From Strigamia acuminata (taxonomy: Eukaryota; Arthropoda; Chilopoda; Geophilomorpha; Linotaeniidae): a DNA stretch of 64,000 bases. The stretch is from NCBI GenBank assembly GCA_949358305.1, contig OX442317.1:4964186-5028185 (forward strand), in the 5' to 3' direction. Of the stretch, positions 46,976 to 63,095 are shown piece by piece (within the stretch, counting starts at the first letter, position 1; the number at the start of each line of letters is the position of its first letter). The position numbers were made by a program, and so were the translations under genes. The notes beneath the pieces are model-generated. The model saw only the letters and a list, made by a program, of their open reading frames with translations. It made no database searches and had not been told where the DNA came from.

Positions 46976-48214
46976 ATGGCAGACAAAGGATATACGCACG
47001 CCACGTACGGCTCCATAGACACACCTCAAGTCGGTTTCGTGGAACCACGTAAAAGTTTTTTTTTGAATTATTAAAAAATAATTTAATAATAATTTACTCA
47101 TGAAATTGCAGCGTTTAATCCGGCTGAATTTTCGTCGCTTTGTGATAACATCAGCTCGAATATTTACGTGGTCCAGAGCAATGGTAACGTGATTTCAGTT
47201 TCGGATTTTGAAAACGAAATTGAAAGAAATAATTTGGATTTTTCGTTATTACAGCTTCGATTTTGGACAGAAGTCAAAAACAAATCGGCTCGCCTTCAGA
47301 TAACGCATCATTCCGTGAAAAACTGTAAAAATCTGAACCGAAATCATAAAAAAAAGAAGAAAAAAATGAAATTTTTATCAATTATTTTACAGACAAGATG
47401 TGCAGCAACGAACAAATCAACTCATAACATTAACCACTCAATACTTGCAGCAAGCGACGACATTATCCAAAATAGGCGACAAAGTAATTAATTTTACTGC
47501 ACGTAAATAAAAATAAATACATTTTTAAATTTTCTATTTTTTACAATTTACTTAGAGCCACAAACTTCAGGCAGAACGATTAAGAAACGAGTTCCAAACG
47601 GTCGTTAAACGCTACTCGGAACTCCAAAAAGTGCGATCCAACCACTTCCTCCCTAAAAACCAACATTAAAAATCATTTTAACCCATTCCAGCAAGTCGTG
47701 TTTAAAATCAAAGCCACCTTTTACAAAGCCCCACCACCGAAAATGGAATTTTCATCCGCGACAGACTGGTCCGAAGACACCGATCAAACCCAACTACTAG
47801 ACAACATGGCGGCGCAACAACAAGCGCAGCGCCAACTGCAAAGGGACTTCGAAGCCGAGCAAGAGTTCGTGATGGACCGCGACGAGCGGATACGCCAAAT
47901 CGAAGCAAGATAAACCAAAAACAAACAAACAAAAACAAACAAACAAATTTTTACCTTTCCAGGGTGACATGTTGGACGCGAACGACATATTTCGTACGTT
48001 AGCCAACATGGTGTCGATACAGGGCCAAGACATCAAGTCAATCGGTAGCAACATAGAACAAGCCGGACAGGAAGTAGATGCCGGCGAACAGCAGTTAATC
48101 CAAGCGGCATCCTACCAGCGCAAATTCCGTCGAAACCTCATTTGTTTTGTAGCGATTCTATTCACAATCGGCGTTATCATCGCCATTGTCGTCGTCCTAT
48201 CCCTCAAGAGCTAA
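46976..48214 (+). CDS. STX7: Endosomal Qa-SNARE, syntaxin 7/12 type
   Basis: Qa-SNARE for early/late endosome fusion (Syx7/Avalanche in flies). Seven coding exons: 46976-47048, 47112-47183, 47255-47324, 47393-47483, 47556-47630, 47692-47904 and 47963-48214, 281 residues. The N-terminal Habc part runs to about residue 150 (SILDRSQKQIGSPSD, LQDVQQRTNQLITLTTQYL, FQTVVKRYSELQK). The SNARE motif (IRQIEGDMLDANDIFRTLAN, then SIQGQDIKSIGSNIEQ with its zero-layer Gln) is followed by a C-terminal membrane anchor (LICFVAILFTIGVIIAIVVV) and SLKS. The last intron uses a GC donor (CGAA then gcaaga); no GT alternative keeps the frame. A 5' UTR intron runs from about 46653 to 46952. Confidence 0.93.
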
Positions 48215-48517
48215 TTTTTAATATTTACACAAATTACTAACCACAGTCCTCCTAGCGCGATCTTTGTAAACAAAAATATTTTTTAAATTCCTAATAAAAA
48301 CATACATTGCATCGAGACCCAAAAATTTTCCCACTTTTTTTTATTTTCCATTTTATTTTCTTAAAAATAAAAATAATAATTACAATCGAGCTAAAAAAAA
48401 CTAATGATGCGTGACAAAATCAACTACTTTATATACGAAAATTGTACTACTATAATGTGCCAATTCAAATGGGGATAAAAGGCGATCGGGACAAAGCAAT
48501 TTATTCATGTAATTAAT

Positions 48518-50808
48518 TCAATACCAATTACCCCTTCCACGACCGCGAGTTAGTCCGCGGCCCCTGCGATTCGCACCCATACCACGCGGCACGGCTGCAA
48601 AACAAAAGAAAAATAAATTCCACCGAAAACTAAAATAAATTTCCTCCCTTTTATTAATTAATTACCAAAATGCTTCACTTTGTTGCTGTATTTGCCACTG
48701 GGTGGAATATAAATCTCGCGGTCCTGCTTGCTGCCGACAAATTTCTTCGAAGGTGCTTCGTTGTACGTGATTGGTGTTTTCCGTTTAACGCTGAAAGAAA
48801 AGAACAAAGTTTAAAATTTAAAAATAAAAATTAAATTAAAAAATGTTCGCAATTTTACCTGGGAGAAGTCAAAGGTAAAACGGGCGCAGTGTGAAATTCT
48901 TTGGGCAGAACGGCTGTGGCTGCAGCAGCCGGTTTCCACGACAATCCGATTATACTCTTGTACGATGGCGGATTGTGGAATAAATCTCTGATAAGTGTGT
49001 TGATGTTCGACGTGGTTTTAAGCGCAACCACTTTGATCTTGTTTTCGTCCGATTTTAATTCGTCGCCGCGTTTCCCGAGCAGAGCTTCGCGTAGTTTTTT
49101 CGCGTAAGCTTGACTGCCGCGTGCGAAATACTGTAATCTGTAAGAAAAATTACAAATTTAAGCGTGAAATTTAATTAATTATGTTTAAATTAATTTACCT
49201 CAGTCGAAAATCTTTGAGTAGTTCACTGCGCTCTTCGGCAATGAGCCAATCTGGATGTCTTTTACCGATTTGATGGAATACGTGCATCAAACACTCTACG
49301 AATGAAAATTCCAGTTTGGGTTCATCGTTTGGTGTGGAATTTTCAGTGTTTTCGTCGGAAGGAGGTAGTGGCATGTATTCCTAGATCAAAATTCAGAATT
49401 TGTATTCATAATCCGATTTTTTGGCGCGTTTTGTTGAATCCTACGAGCAATTTGGTGCAAACATTATCCATGATTTCGTTAGAATTGTCAAGAGAGCCTG
49501 TAAAAGTCGACATTTCGGCAAGTAGTTTAAGAATTTCCAAGTGCAAGTCTACGCCTTCGTCGTTGGAATGGAGTGTGTGAGCGACCGACAACACTTTAGC
49601 GCACAAATAATTCACGAATTTGGTCGAAGGAATTTGACTCTAAATAAAAAAAATTAAATACTGTAAATTAAATTTTAAAAATAATTTCAACTTACTGAAA
49701 AATATGGCAAAACGTGACGAACACACTGAACAAACCGATCAACAGTTTCGGAATCATCCGCCTAAATAAACAAAAAACAATAATTTAAACAAATCTCCCC
49801 AAATTTAAATTTAAAAGTTTTTTTTACAACAAAATCTCTCTCCAACTCGCAGATGTCTTCAATGATTTGAACTATCTGCTGATGACCGCTCACTGTTCTA
49901 CAGTGTTTAAGATTTCCCATCATATTCATGAAAAGGATAAATTCGTCCGCAGTTACATCTTGTAAAACCTATTTCAAAAATAATAATAATAATTAGAAAT
50001 TCCATTCATTAAAAACAAGTGTAACCATCTGAATTACTTTTTTGCACTCGTCGAGAAAATAAAGTTCAATTTCTTTAGTAAAAACATCTTCCGACAGAGT
50101 CTTCAACTTGGATGCGAGAAATTTAATCGCTCGTTCGCGGACCACCTCTTCACCGGCGTTAATTTGAAGAAAAATCCCACCCAGAGTACCTAAAACAAAT
50201 TAAAACATTAACCAACTCGTCCACTCACCAAAATAATTATTAATACCTTTGCAGTCGATTCTAAAAAGCGTCATTAACGACACGTGAACTGCAGTCAATT
50301 CGCCATTATCTTCGGTCTGCAAAAGCTGCGCCAAAACATCGGCGATTTTCGGCAAATTTTCTGTGTTATCTCGACATAATGTGGGTAAATCTTTGATCGC
50401 CTGTTTCCTGATCTAAAATATAACATTTACAACATCAATAATCAATTCTGTCGGCGAAATAAATGGACAATTTACAGCGACATCTTCGTCTTCGCACAAA
50501 TCCAATTGAGCATCGATCGCTTGGTTGCTGACACTTGGAAAATATTTGAAAAATCTGCTTATGATTTGAGAGGCGAGTAATTTCTCTCGGTTGCTGTCTT
50601 TAACCGCCTTCAAAATCTCCAGGTATTCTTTTTCGTGCTGTAAAAAGACGAAAATGTAAAAAAAAAATCTCGGCTAAAATTCCCGCAAAGAAATGGGCGC
50701 TTTTTTCGGCGATTTAAAAATGTCATTTACCTCTGCAATTTTGTCCTTAGCGTCGGCTAAAATGTCGTAATTCTTGTAGAGATTCTCCAATTTGTCTTTC
50801 GGTTCCAT
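48518..50808 (-). CDS. API5: Apoptosis inhibitor 5
   Basis: Nuclear HEAT/ARM-repeat scaffold (AAC-11) linked to suppression of E2F1-dependent apoptosis and to Acinus, also associated with mRNA export factors. Eleven exons: 50808-50731, 50637-50476, 50412-50247, 50189-50026, 49968-49831, 49761-49696, 49639-49445, 49380-49199, 49137-48859, 48790-48666 and 48594-48518, 543 residues (human about 524). Matches include NAQLDLCEDEDV-like AIDAQLDLCEDEDVA, VRERAIKFLASKLKTL, LHLEILKLLAEMS, EYMPLPP, LRLQYFARG, ENKIKVVALK and PPSYKSIIGLSWKP. The C-terminus has PSGKYS followed by an RGG-type tail (RRGRGLTRGRGRG). The stop is only 304 bases from the convergent syntaxin stop. Confidence 0.95.
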
Positions 50809-51066
50809 TTTGGAGAAGTAGCGACGTCCTTTTACGGGAATTATTCAATAGACAGCCGGACAAAACTTTAGGGTTACAGGCGAAACGTGCAAGGATAACG
50901 TCGCGCTTACGATGAGTTCAACTGGTGGTGGAAAACCGAAACTTGTAACATGATTACCGCGCTCTATTTTCAATGAATTAAAATGGCGACTGTGTATTTT
51001 GAAAATCATTTTTATTTTTATTTCTATAGCTCTAAACGAGTGGATTTTATTTGGAATAAATGTAAT

Positions 51067-52345
51067 TTATGCTTGAATTGGAGGTTTTTCGTATTTTCCT
51101 TCGAGTTTGTTGTTTGTACTCGAATATCCAGTCCCGCCCTATTGGAAATGAATATTTCTTTGCAATGAGTAATAAAATTAAAAATGGAAACTAATTAAAA
51201 ATTTACCATCTGCAGACAAATGATATCCTTTTCCGTCAGCTTTTTGCCATTGATTGGATCGAGCATGTCCTTTTTTATTAATTTTTCGACACATTCAACT
51301 GTTACAACATTCCCACTAATAAAAAAAAGACGTAGAAAACAAACAAAAAACAATAAATTAATAATTTCTCATCGACCATTTTAATTTCAACTCTTACGAG
51401 GTTTTTAAAACTGCGCACGGAACGGTGTTACCGAGAATGTCGTGAGTTACAGCGCACATATATCGATTCTGAAAAATACAAATCAATATTTAATTAAAAT
51501 AAAACAAAACAAAACAGTTAAATTATAATTTGCCTTTTTCACAATCAGAGACGCATTGTCATCGGGATCTACAATCGGAGTGAAAATTACAGGAATTAAT
51601 TCCTTCACTTTGAGCGGCTTTCCAGTCATCGGACAATAAATAGTTTTGTCCTAAAATTTTAAACAATTTAATCGTTATAACGATTCGTTATTCTAAATAT
51701 TTCCAATTTTCTAACTGGTTTTTTAAGTTGAGTCGTCTTTGCTTGCGGTGTTAACGTCGGGATCCAAAAACTCGGTAAACTTTTGTTCTTTCCGCCAGCC
51801 ATGTTGGAGATCGATTCTTTATCGGTTTTTCCAGTTTTAAATGGATCGTGCGGAGTGCTCAATATATTTCTCTCTTTCTCAACGAATTTTTGGACTTGAG
51901 ACTCTTTCTCGGCCAGTGCCAACTCCGCAAGTTCATTCTACAAAATAAATAAACAAAAACATAATAATAAATAATTCAACTTATTTCAATTCCACCTTTT
52001 CTTTATTCTTCTGCTTTTCGTATTCCTTCATTTTACGAGCGTATTCTGTTTTCTGCGCGATAATATACTCGAAAATCGCTTCTTTGTCGTAAATGATGCC
52101 ATTGGGTCTGTTTAAATACATTTTAAAATCATTATCAAGGAAACACTGCTCGTAATTTGATAGAAATACGTTAGCATAGGGTTTCGACACGGTTGTAAGC
52201 TCAAACTGCAGCAATCGAAGTCTTTGACCGCATCTTTGCCCAATCTCATAGCCTGAGTTCCATATCCACTGGCTCTTGTGTCTTTTCTCTTTTCGTGGTA
52301 GGTATACACGGCTCCTGCTGTACAGTTCTTTGCGTGGCGAGTCAT
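51067..52345 (-). CDS. NOSIP: Nitric oxide synthase-interacting protein (U-box-like E3)
   Basis: NOSIP carries two U-box/RING-like folds and acts as a ubiquitin ligase and spliceosome-associated factor. Seven coding exons: 52345-52170, 52107-51996, 51937-51716, 51650-51534, 51468-51398, 51315-51207 and 51138-51067, 292 residues (human 301). It starts MTRHAKNCTAGAVYTYHEKR and continues FDCCSLSLQPCRNP, IIYDKEAIFEYII, LPSFWIPTLTP, YCPMTGKPLKVKELIPV, YMCAVTHDILGN, VECVEKLIKKDM and GGTGYSSTNNK, ending KPPIQA. The exon 4 border is ambiguous: a GC donor (AAAAAG then gcaaat) or an earlier GT (ATT then gtgaaa), both phase 0. A 5' UTR intron is suggested by an acceptor just before the ATG. The stop lies 259 bases from the API5 start. 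Confidence 0.95.
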
Positions 52346-53060
52346 TGTATCTAAAACCATCAACAATCAGTCAAACAGGAGTTTATTAACAAGAAATATT
52401 TATATACCTTTAATTTCTTACGACGGGGGAATGTTCGTGCAATAATAAACCGTCAGTAGCGGAAAAACTATCATATCCACCTAGTGAGAGTTTTTTATAC
52501 TTTTATACACAATTCATTGAATGGCGGCAAATTCATATGTGAAATTATGAATTTGTATCGAAAATTGGACGATAAGTACAAAATATATATTAGTTTTGTG
52601 TGTTAATCTTATAAGCGTTGCAAATTCTTCACGTATCCCTAAAGTTTTCCAACAGTTATTTGAAAATAAATTTTAAAAATGTATAAAAATAAAAATTGCT
52701 ATACTGTATTTTCTTTTCTTTTCTTTTCTTGATAAAACATCTGGATCTTTTTATAAGCTATACTATAATTATATGCCAAGAACAAAGCAATAGACATGCC
52801 AGCAGCTCAATTAACGGTCATTTTATTTCACAAACCCTTTTTTTAGCTAAAAATTTACTTGTAATTTTCATTTTACTGTATTTCGAAATTTTGACACTGT
52901 TTCCGTACAAAAGCTATTCTTATAAATTTTTACAATTGTTTTAAAAGACCGGAAAATGATACAAAGAATAACAAAAGGAAACAAATACAATTTGCAATTA
53001 TTCCACCACAGAAAAAACTAAAAATAACAGTAAAAGGATAGAGTTTTTCCTTTAAAAATT
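52346..53060. other. Intergenic, AT-rich
   Basis: NOSIP promoter/5' UTR near 52350-52520, then AT-rich sequence with a TTTTC microsatellite at 52709-52730. No gene seen. Confidence 0.5.
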
Positions 53061-53062
53061 AC

Positions 53063-53070
53063 TATATAAA
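53063..53070 (+). promoter_or_regulatory. TATA box of secreted-protein gene 1
   Basis: TATATAAA about 150 bases upstream of the coding start and followed by an unspliced-looking leader. TATA-driven promoters are unusual for the housekeeping genes here and fit an inducible or tissue-specific gene. Confidence 0.5.
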
Positions 53071-53210
53071 CCTGCACAAATGCTATTACCAATTCAGTAG
53101 CAATTAAGAAGCATTTTGAATCCTTTTGAATATATTTTGAAGACAGCAGTTAAAAGGCAAGTAGAGCATATCCATTGAAAATCACTAAAATTTTAAATTT
53201 TGTTCTCCAG

Positions 53211-53790
53211 ATGGCAATCCAAGGTTTCCTCGTCACTGTGGTTGGATCTTTACTGATCGGTTTTGCTTCAGCGGCAAACAAAAGCTGCGAATGTAAACCA
53301 GCCGTAACCTTTGGCAAGAATTACACCGTGTCTGTAAAGACCGAACAATTCTTTTCAACGTTTTCGTTTGTAATTGACCAAAGCAATGTTTGCATCACAC
53401 TTTTGGGGAGTGAAAAAAACGTCTCAGCCGGTGATAAGAAATCAATCGACGATTGCATCGCGAGTTTACAAGCATTCATTAAGATAGAAGGAACAGAAAT
53501 CGATTCTGAAATTGAACTGAACGATCTGGTAATAATACAACGTAAACTTTCATTTAACTAATTTTCACATTTACAGTATACAATAATAAATTTACATATT
53601 TTTTTTACAGGTAGAAAAATTGACTGTAGAATTTAAAGCGTTGGTGACAGAGTGTCAGAACTTGACAAAACTTCATCTGAGCGAAGAAACGATTAGTGAA
53701 ATTGAGCTCCTTGTGTCTTATTTCACTTATTACAGTGGAAAGATTGGCGATATGGCTGAATGTTCCTGCGCCAAGAAAAAGAAGAGTTAG
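53211..53790 (+). CDS. Small secreted protein, paralogue 1 (unrecognised family)
   Basis: Two coding exons (53211-53528, 53611-53790; phase 0 intron) encode 165 residues. A signal peptide is clear (MAIQGFLVTVVGSLLIGFA, cleavage likely near SAA-NKS). The mature part starts NKSCECKPAVTFGKNYT and ends DMAECSCAKKKKS, so a C-x-C pair sits near each end, with a basic tail; two further cysteines lie mid-protein. The middle is predicted helical (amphipathic Glu/Leu-rich). The ATG follows an acceptor (gttctccag), so a leader intron exists; its donor may be the GC type AAAAG then gcaagt at about 53158. Closely related to the gene at 55565. I do not recognise the family. Confidence 0.85.
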
Positions 53791-54054
53791 AGATCGAAAG
53801 ATTTAATTTTTAATTGTAATACAATTATTCCAAACATGATTTAAGAAATAAAATCCAAGAGCATTTTAATTTCTGTCTACGCTATAAGCTTATTTCTTTA
53901 TCGTTTAAAAAAAAGAAAACAAAATAAAAATTTAAAAAGGGACACATTACCATAATAGAACTACGTCATCAACCGTCTTTTTTTTACGGCACTGCTACAC
54001 CACTACTACCCCATCACGTCATTTCCGGTTCTTCTAGCGGGTCGCGCTGTCAGG

Positions 54055-54055
54055 T

Positions 54056-54098
<43 letters not shown>

Positions 54099-54099
54099 T
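54055..54099. repeat. (TTTA)n microsatellite
   Basis: About eleven tetranucleotide copies, just upstream of the gag-like ORF. Confidence 0.95.
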
Positions 54100-54168
54100 C
54101 TGAAGGATCTTTGTATGCAATTGGTATTAATAGTTTTATTTTAGTTTAGCACTTTCATAGCATTAAAA

Positions 54169-54855
54169 ATGGCAAATAGCAATTTTTACGCATCGTACAA
54201 GCAAGACCAGTTAACTGAGGAGATAAAGAAATTGCAAGCCATGCGGTCCACTGATTTTCAGACGCAGACCTTTGCGTTGGGAGCTACCGCAAATGCACCG
54301 ATCCCACAACAGCAGCAACAAGTCCCAGCTTCGAGGGTAGTTGAGGCGGGAGTGGGCGGCCAACAAAAGGACCCACCTTCGGCCACGGAACCAAAGTGCA
54401 TTTTTCTTGAACTTGCCGAGGAATTGGACGAGTCACCGGATTTCGGGCCTCCGATTCCGCCGAACCTAGCGACCTTGATTGAAAAGTTGATGTTTCAGTC
54501 GTCTTCTCAATACAGGGAAAAGGTCCTAGAACGGACAATTATTCCGGCGAATCTTAAGTACCTGGATCCTCCCAAAGTGGACAAAATTTTCCCAAATCTC
54601 AGCCGCTATGCGAAGAAACGAGATAATGCGTCCAGGAAGATGCAAAAGTACCTTTTAAGGGCCGTAGTTCCGCTTGGAAACACCATGCGGGACATCGTCG
54701 CGGGTAATACCGATAAGTCCAAGCTATTAAAACAGCTTTGTGATGCCGTAACGCTAATCGGGGCAGCTAACGCGGAGATAATGAAGATACGTCGAATGGA
54801 CCTACGAGTACCTGAGAGTATCGCGAAAAGATACAACTCAGTGTACGATTTTTAA
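54169..54855 (+). mobile_element. DIRS-like retroelement gag-type ORF, 228 residues
   Basis: A single uninterrupted frame of 228 codons, GC-richer than its surroundings, inserted between the two secreted-protein genes. The N-terminal third is Gln/Ala/Pro-rich; the rest fits the pattern of DIRS/Ngaro ORF1 proteins (a NLKYLDPPKVDKIF stretch where many have the LxVPKVN motif, then a helical region with LCDAVTLIGAANAEI and RRMDLRVPESIAKRYNS). No reverse transcriptase, RNase H or tyrosine recombinase follows in the window, so it is a fragment or a co-opted gene. The frame has not decayed. Assignment is by pattern, not by alignment. Confidence 0.55.
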
Positions 54856-55564
54856 GGCCAGAACAAATGAAGGAGTTAGACAAGATGGTGCCGAATGGCA
54901 ACAGTTACAAGACCACCTTGATGTAGCGACTGCCAATGTTGTTTCCAATTACCTAATAAACTAATTTCTTTTAAAGTTTTAAATAAATAACAAAAATAAT
55001 TTGCAATAAGCTACGGAACATTACATTTTCTCGCTATGACATAACATTTATATAACTTTACATAGGCCTACACGTGTTAATCACTGGTGTGAAGCTCAAC
55101 TTTTGAATCTTCAACAGAGCAAAAAGTCAAATTTATGACGAGAGCAAAAGGATGTGTCAAAATATCATCCGGATATTGGGTTAATGAAATATGTTTTTTC
55201 CTGTTCGAACATTCTTGTTTATATTTCAAAATGTGACATCCTTTTTTCCTCTAAAACTAAAGAGCTATCAATCAGTGTGATATGCTTTAGTAATACTTCG
55301 TCGTAAAACAGGGAAAGTGTAAAAAAAAAATAAAGTAATTTCGCACGTAAATTGAAATGAATTGACAATTTCACGGAATTATCCGTCACAAAAAATTTAA
55401 ATTTAACTGAAAAGGAAAATCTATTTTCCTTAAACAGCCCAATATAAGCACACAAAATTGCATTAATCGTTCACTTTGATCTCCACCAGCAGTTGGAACA
55501 TACACTGAAGGTAATGTAAACCAAAATCGTCTAAATTTTAACATTCTAACATATTTTTTTCTAG
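54856..55564. other. Spacer between gag-like ORF and secreted gene 2
   Basis: AT-rich. An AATAAA lies near 54984. An AATATAAG sequence at about 55440 may be the promoter TATA of the next gene, whose leader exon ends at a donor (CTGAAG then gtaatg) near 55511. Confidence 0.45.
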
Positions 55565-56147
55565 ATGGCAATTCAAACGTTTCTCATCGTTGTGCTCGGG
55601 TCAGTTTTGATCGGATTTGCTTCAGCAGCAAACAAAAGCTGCGAATGCAAACCAGCCATTACTTTCGGCAAAAATTATTCAGAGTCCGCCAAAGCTCAGG
55701 AATTCTTCGGAACATTTTCATTCGCGATTGACCAAGCCAACTCTTTTATCCAAATTTTGGGCAAAGAAAAAAACCTTACAGCTAGCGAAAACCAAACGAT
55801 CCAAGAAGTCAAAGAGGGTTTAGAAGAATTCGTTCATATAGAAGGCGAAGAAATCACTTCCGAAAACGAATTGAACGCATTGGTAAAAAAAATCAACCGC
55901 CATTTTTATTCAACCCTCATTTCGTAGTTGCCAATATCAAATTATATTTTTTTTATTACAGGTGGAGAAAATCGAAAAGGATTTGACAGAATTATTACCA
56001 CAGATGAAAAATTTAACGAAGGATCATTTGGATGAAGAGGAGGTTCTCGAAAATGATTACCTCATCGCTGTTTTAACCTACTACAACGCGAAAGTTGGCG
56101 ACATGGCGGAATGTTATTGCTCAAAGAAAAAGAAAGCAAAAAAATAA
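55565..56147 (+). CDS. Small secreted protein, paralogue 2 (unrecognised family)
   Basis: Two coding exons (55565-55882, 55962-56147), 167 residues, with the same exon lengths and intron phase as the gene at 53211 (first exon 318 nt in both). Signal peptide MAIQTFLIVVLGSVLIGFA; mature start NKSCECKPAITFGKNY; end DMAECYCSKKKKAKK. The two mid-protein cysteines of paralogue 1 are absent here, and the body is more acidic (EGEEITSENELN). ATG directly follows an acceptor (tttttttctag), so the leader is spliced. Evidently a tandem duplicate; role unknown. Confidence 0.87.
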
Positions 56148-56377
56148 AAAGTATTCGTTTATAATTAAATAAACAAACATGCAAATTAAAAAAAAAAGTG
56201 ATTTATTCAATTTTCAGTTACAATTTCTTTTAATTCTTAATAATATACAAAAAAATAATAATTCAAATACGCAAATAACAATTTCAATTTCTCATCCTAA
56301 AAAATCCATTTAGAAAGATAAAAAAATTAAAAAAAAATTAAAAAGAAAACACAAAAATTCCAAACGAATTTATTCAA

Positions 56378-61770
<5,393 letters not shown>

Positions 61771-63095
61771 GGTTAAACGTTTAATACGTAAATCGAAACT
61801 AATATTAAGTATGTTACAAGAAGTCAAACTCTCCACCACACGCAACCATTTTAACCGGCATATGGGAGGGCCTAACAACGGCGCTTTTAATACACAAATA
61901 CGCCGTATATCGGCAAGGTTGTGAACTCATTCAATCGTATCCAATCACAGCTCTTCTCACAGTTGGGCAATCACATCTCTCGTTCTGTCATGGGCAACTT
62001 ATGGCGCCAAACTCGATTATCACTTATCAGTGATTTTACATGGTCTTTTTTTAAACGGTTTTGATTTAACACAGCCTGAAAAAGTAATCCAATTTTGGAT
62101 TCAGAAAAAGAAAATATATCAATATCATGTACAGATTTTTACTATTTTCTGTATCAAATTGTCGACAATTTTATTTATAAAAAAAAAAACATCCATCTCA
62201 ATGCGCACTTTCCAATTGATAATAATAAAATAATTTTAATGATATTAAATCACTTTTATATTACCGTTTTGTTTTGTTCTTAATACTGTAAGTATAAGCA
62301 TTTCTAGACATTGAACAAAACTCATTTTCTTTAAAGTGTGGTCTATGAGGGGCCGTCCATAAATTACGTAACGCAAATTTTGGCTATTTTAGACCCCCTC
62401 CCCCCCCGCTCCGTAATATGGCCGTAACAAATTCCCAAACCCCCACCCCCCTAATTACGTAATAAAACTGAAATTACCCCCCTCCCCCCAAAATTTTCAA
62501 AAATCAGTCTCAAAAACACGTATATTTTCAATTTTTAAAAATTTAAAAATTTTTTTCATGGACCGTAACATTGTTGAGAACCCCCTCTTTCCCTTACTAA
62601 TGACCCGTAACAAAATTTGAAACCCCCCTCCCCCCCCCCTTGGAGCGTTACGTAATTTATGGATGGCCCCTGATATCAACTGTAACGGAAACGAAAAAGG
62701 ATGCCAAAAAGGATATGGTGATCCAAGCTGCCATCCCTTAAAATCTTTATGAACTTTATGTAAATTTTAAAAATTTTAGAATATAATATATATAATAATA
62801 TATATAATGTATATAATAATATAAATGCAAGAAGTAGTGGTATGAATTTTTAATGAGCTTGATCAAGTTTATTTGGTTTATTAATTAATTTCATATGAGC
62901 TCAATTGAATGTTTTGTCTGATATTTGAAAAAGTGAATAAGCCAATTAACTTGGATAGCAGAAATTGTTTGCACTTTTAATAAGTTTTATTAGATAGTTA
63001 AATACAAATTTTGGTCAAATTCCAAGGCTTTCTGAATAACTCTTCAGAATCCAGTTATATCGCTATTTTATTCGTTGTACCAGTATTCATTCAAA
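61771..63095. other. CTR9 promoter and intergenic region
   Basis: 61771-62010 holds the CTR9 5' UTR/promoter (moderately GC-rich, includes tgtcatgggcaac). The rest is AT-rich apart from the MITE at 62348-62671. No gene seen. Confidence 0.5.
62348..62671. mobile_element. MITE with GGGGCCGTCCATAAATTACG termini
   Basis: Termini GGGGCCGTCCATAAATTACG (left) and its near-complement (right, CGTAATTTATGGATGGCCCC) with C- and G-runs inside and no coding capacity; 324 bases. The flanking bases TGA appear on both sides and may be a 3-bp target duplication. Elements with this terminus are common in arthropod genomes, to my recollection. Confidence 0.8.
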
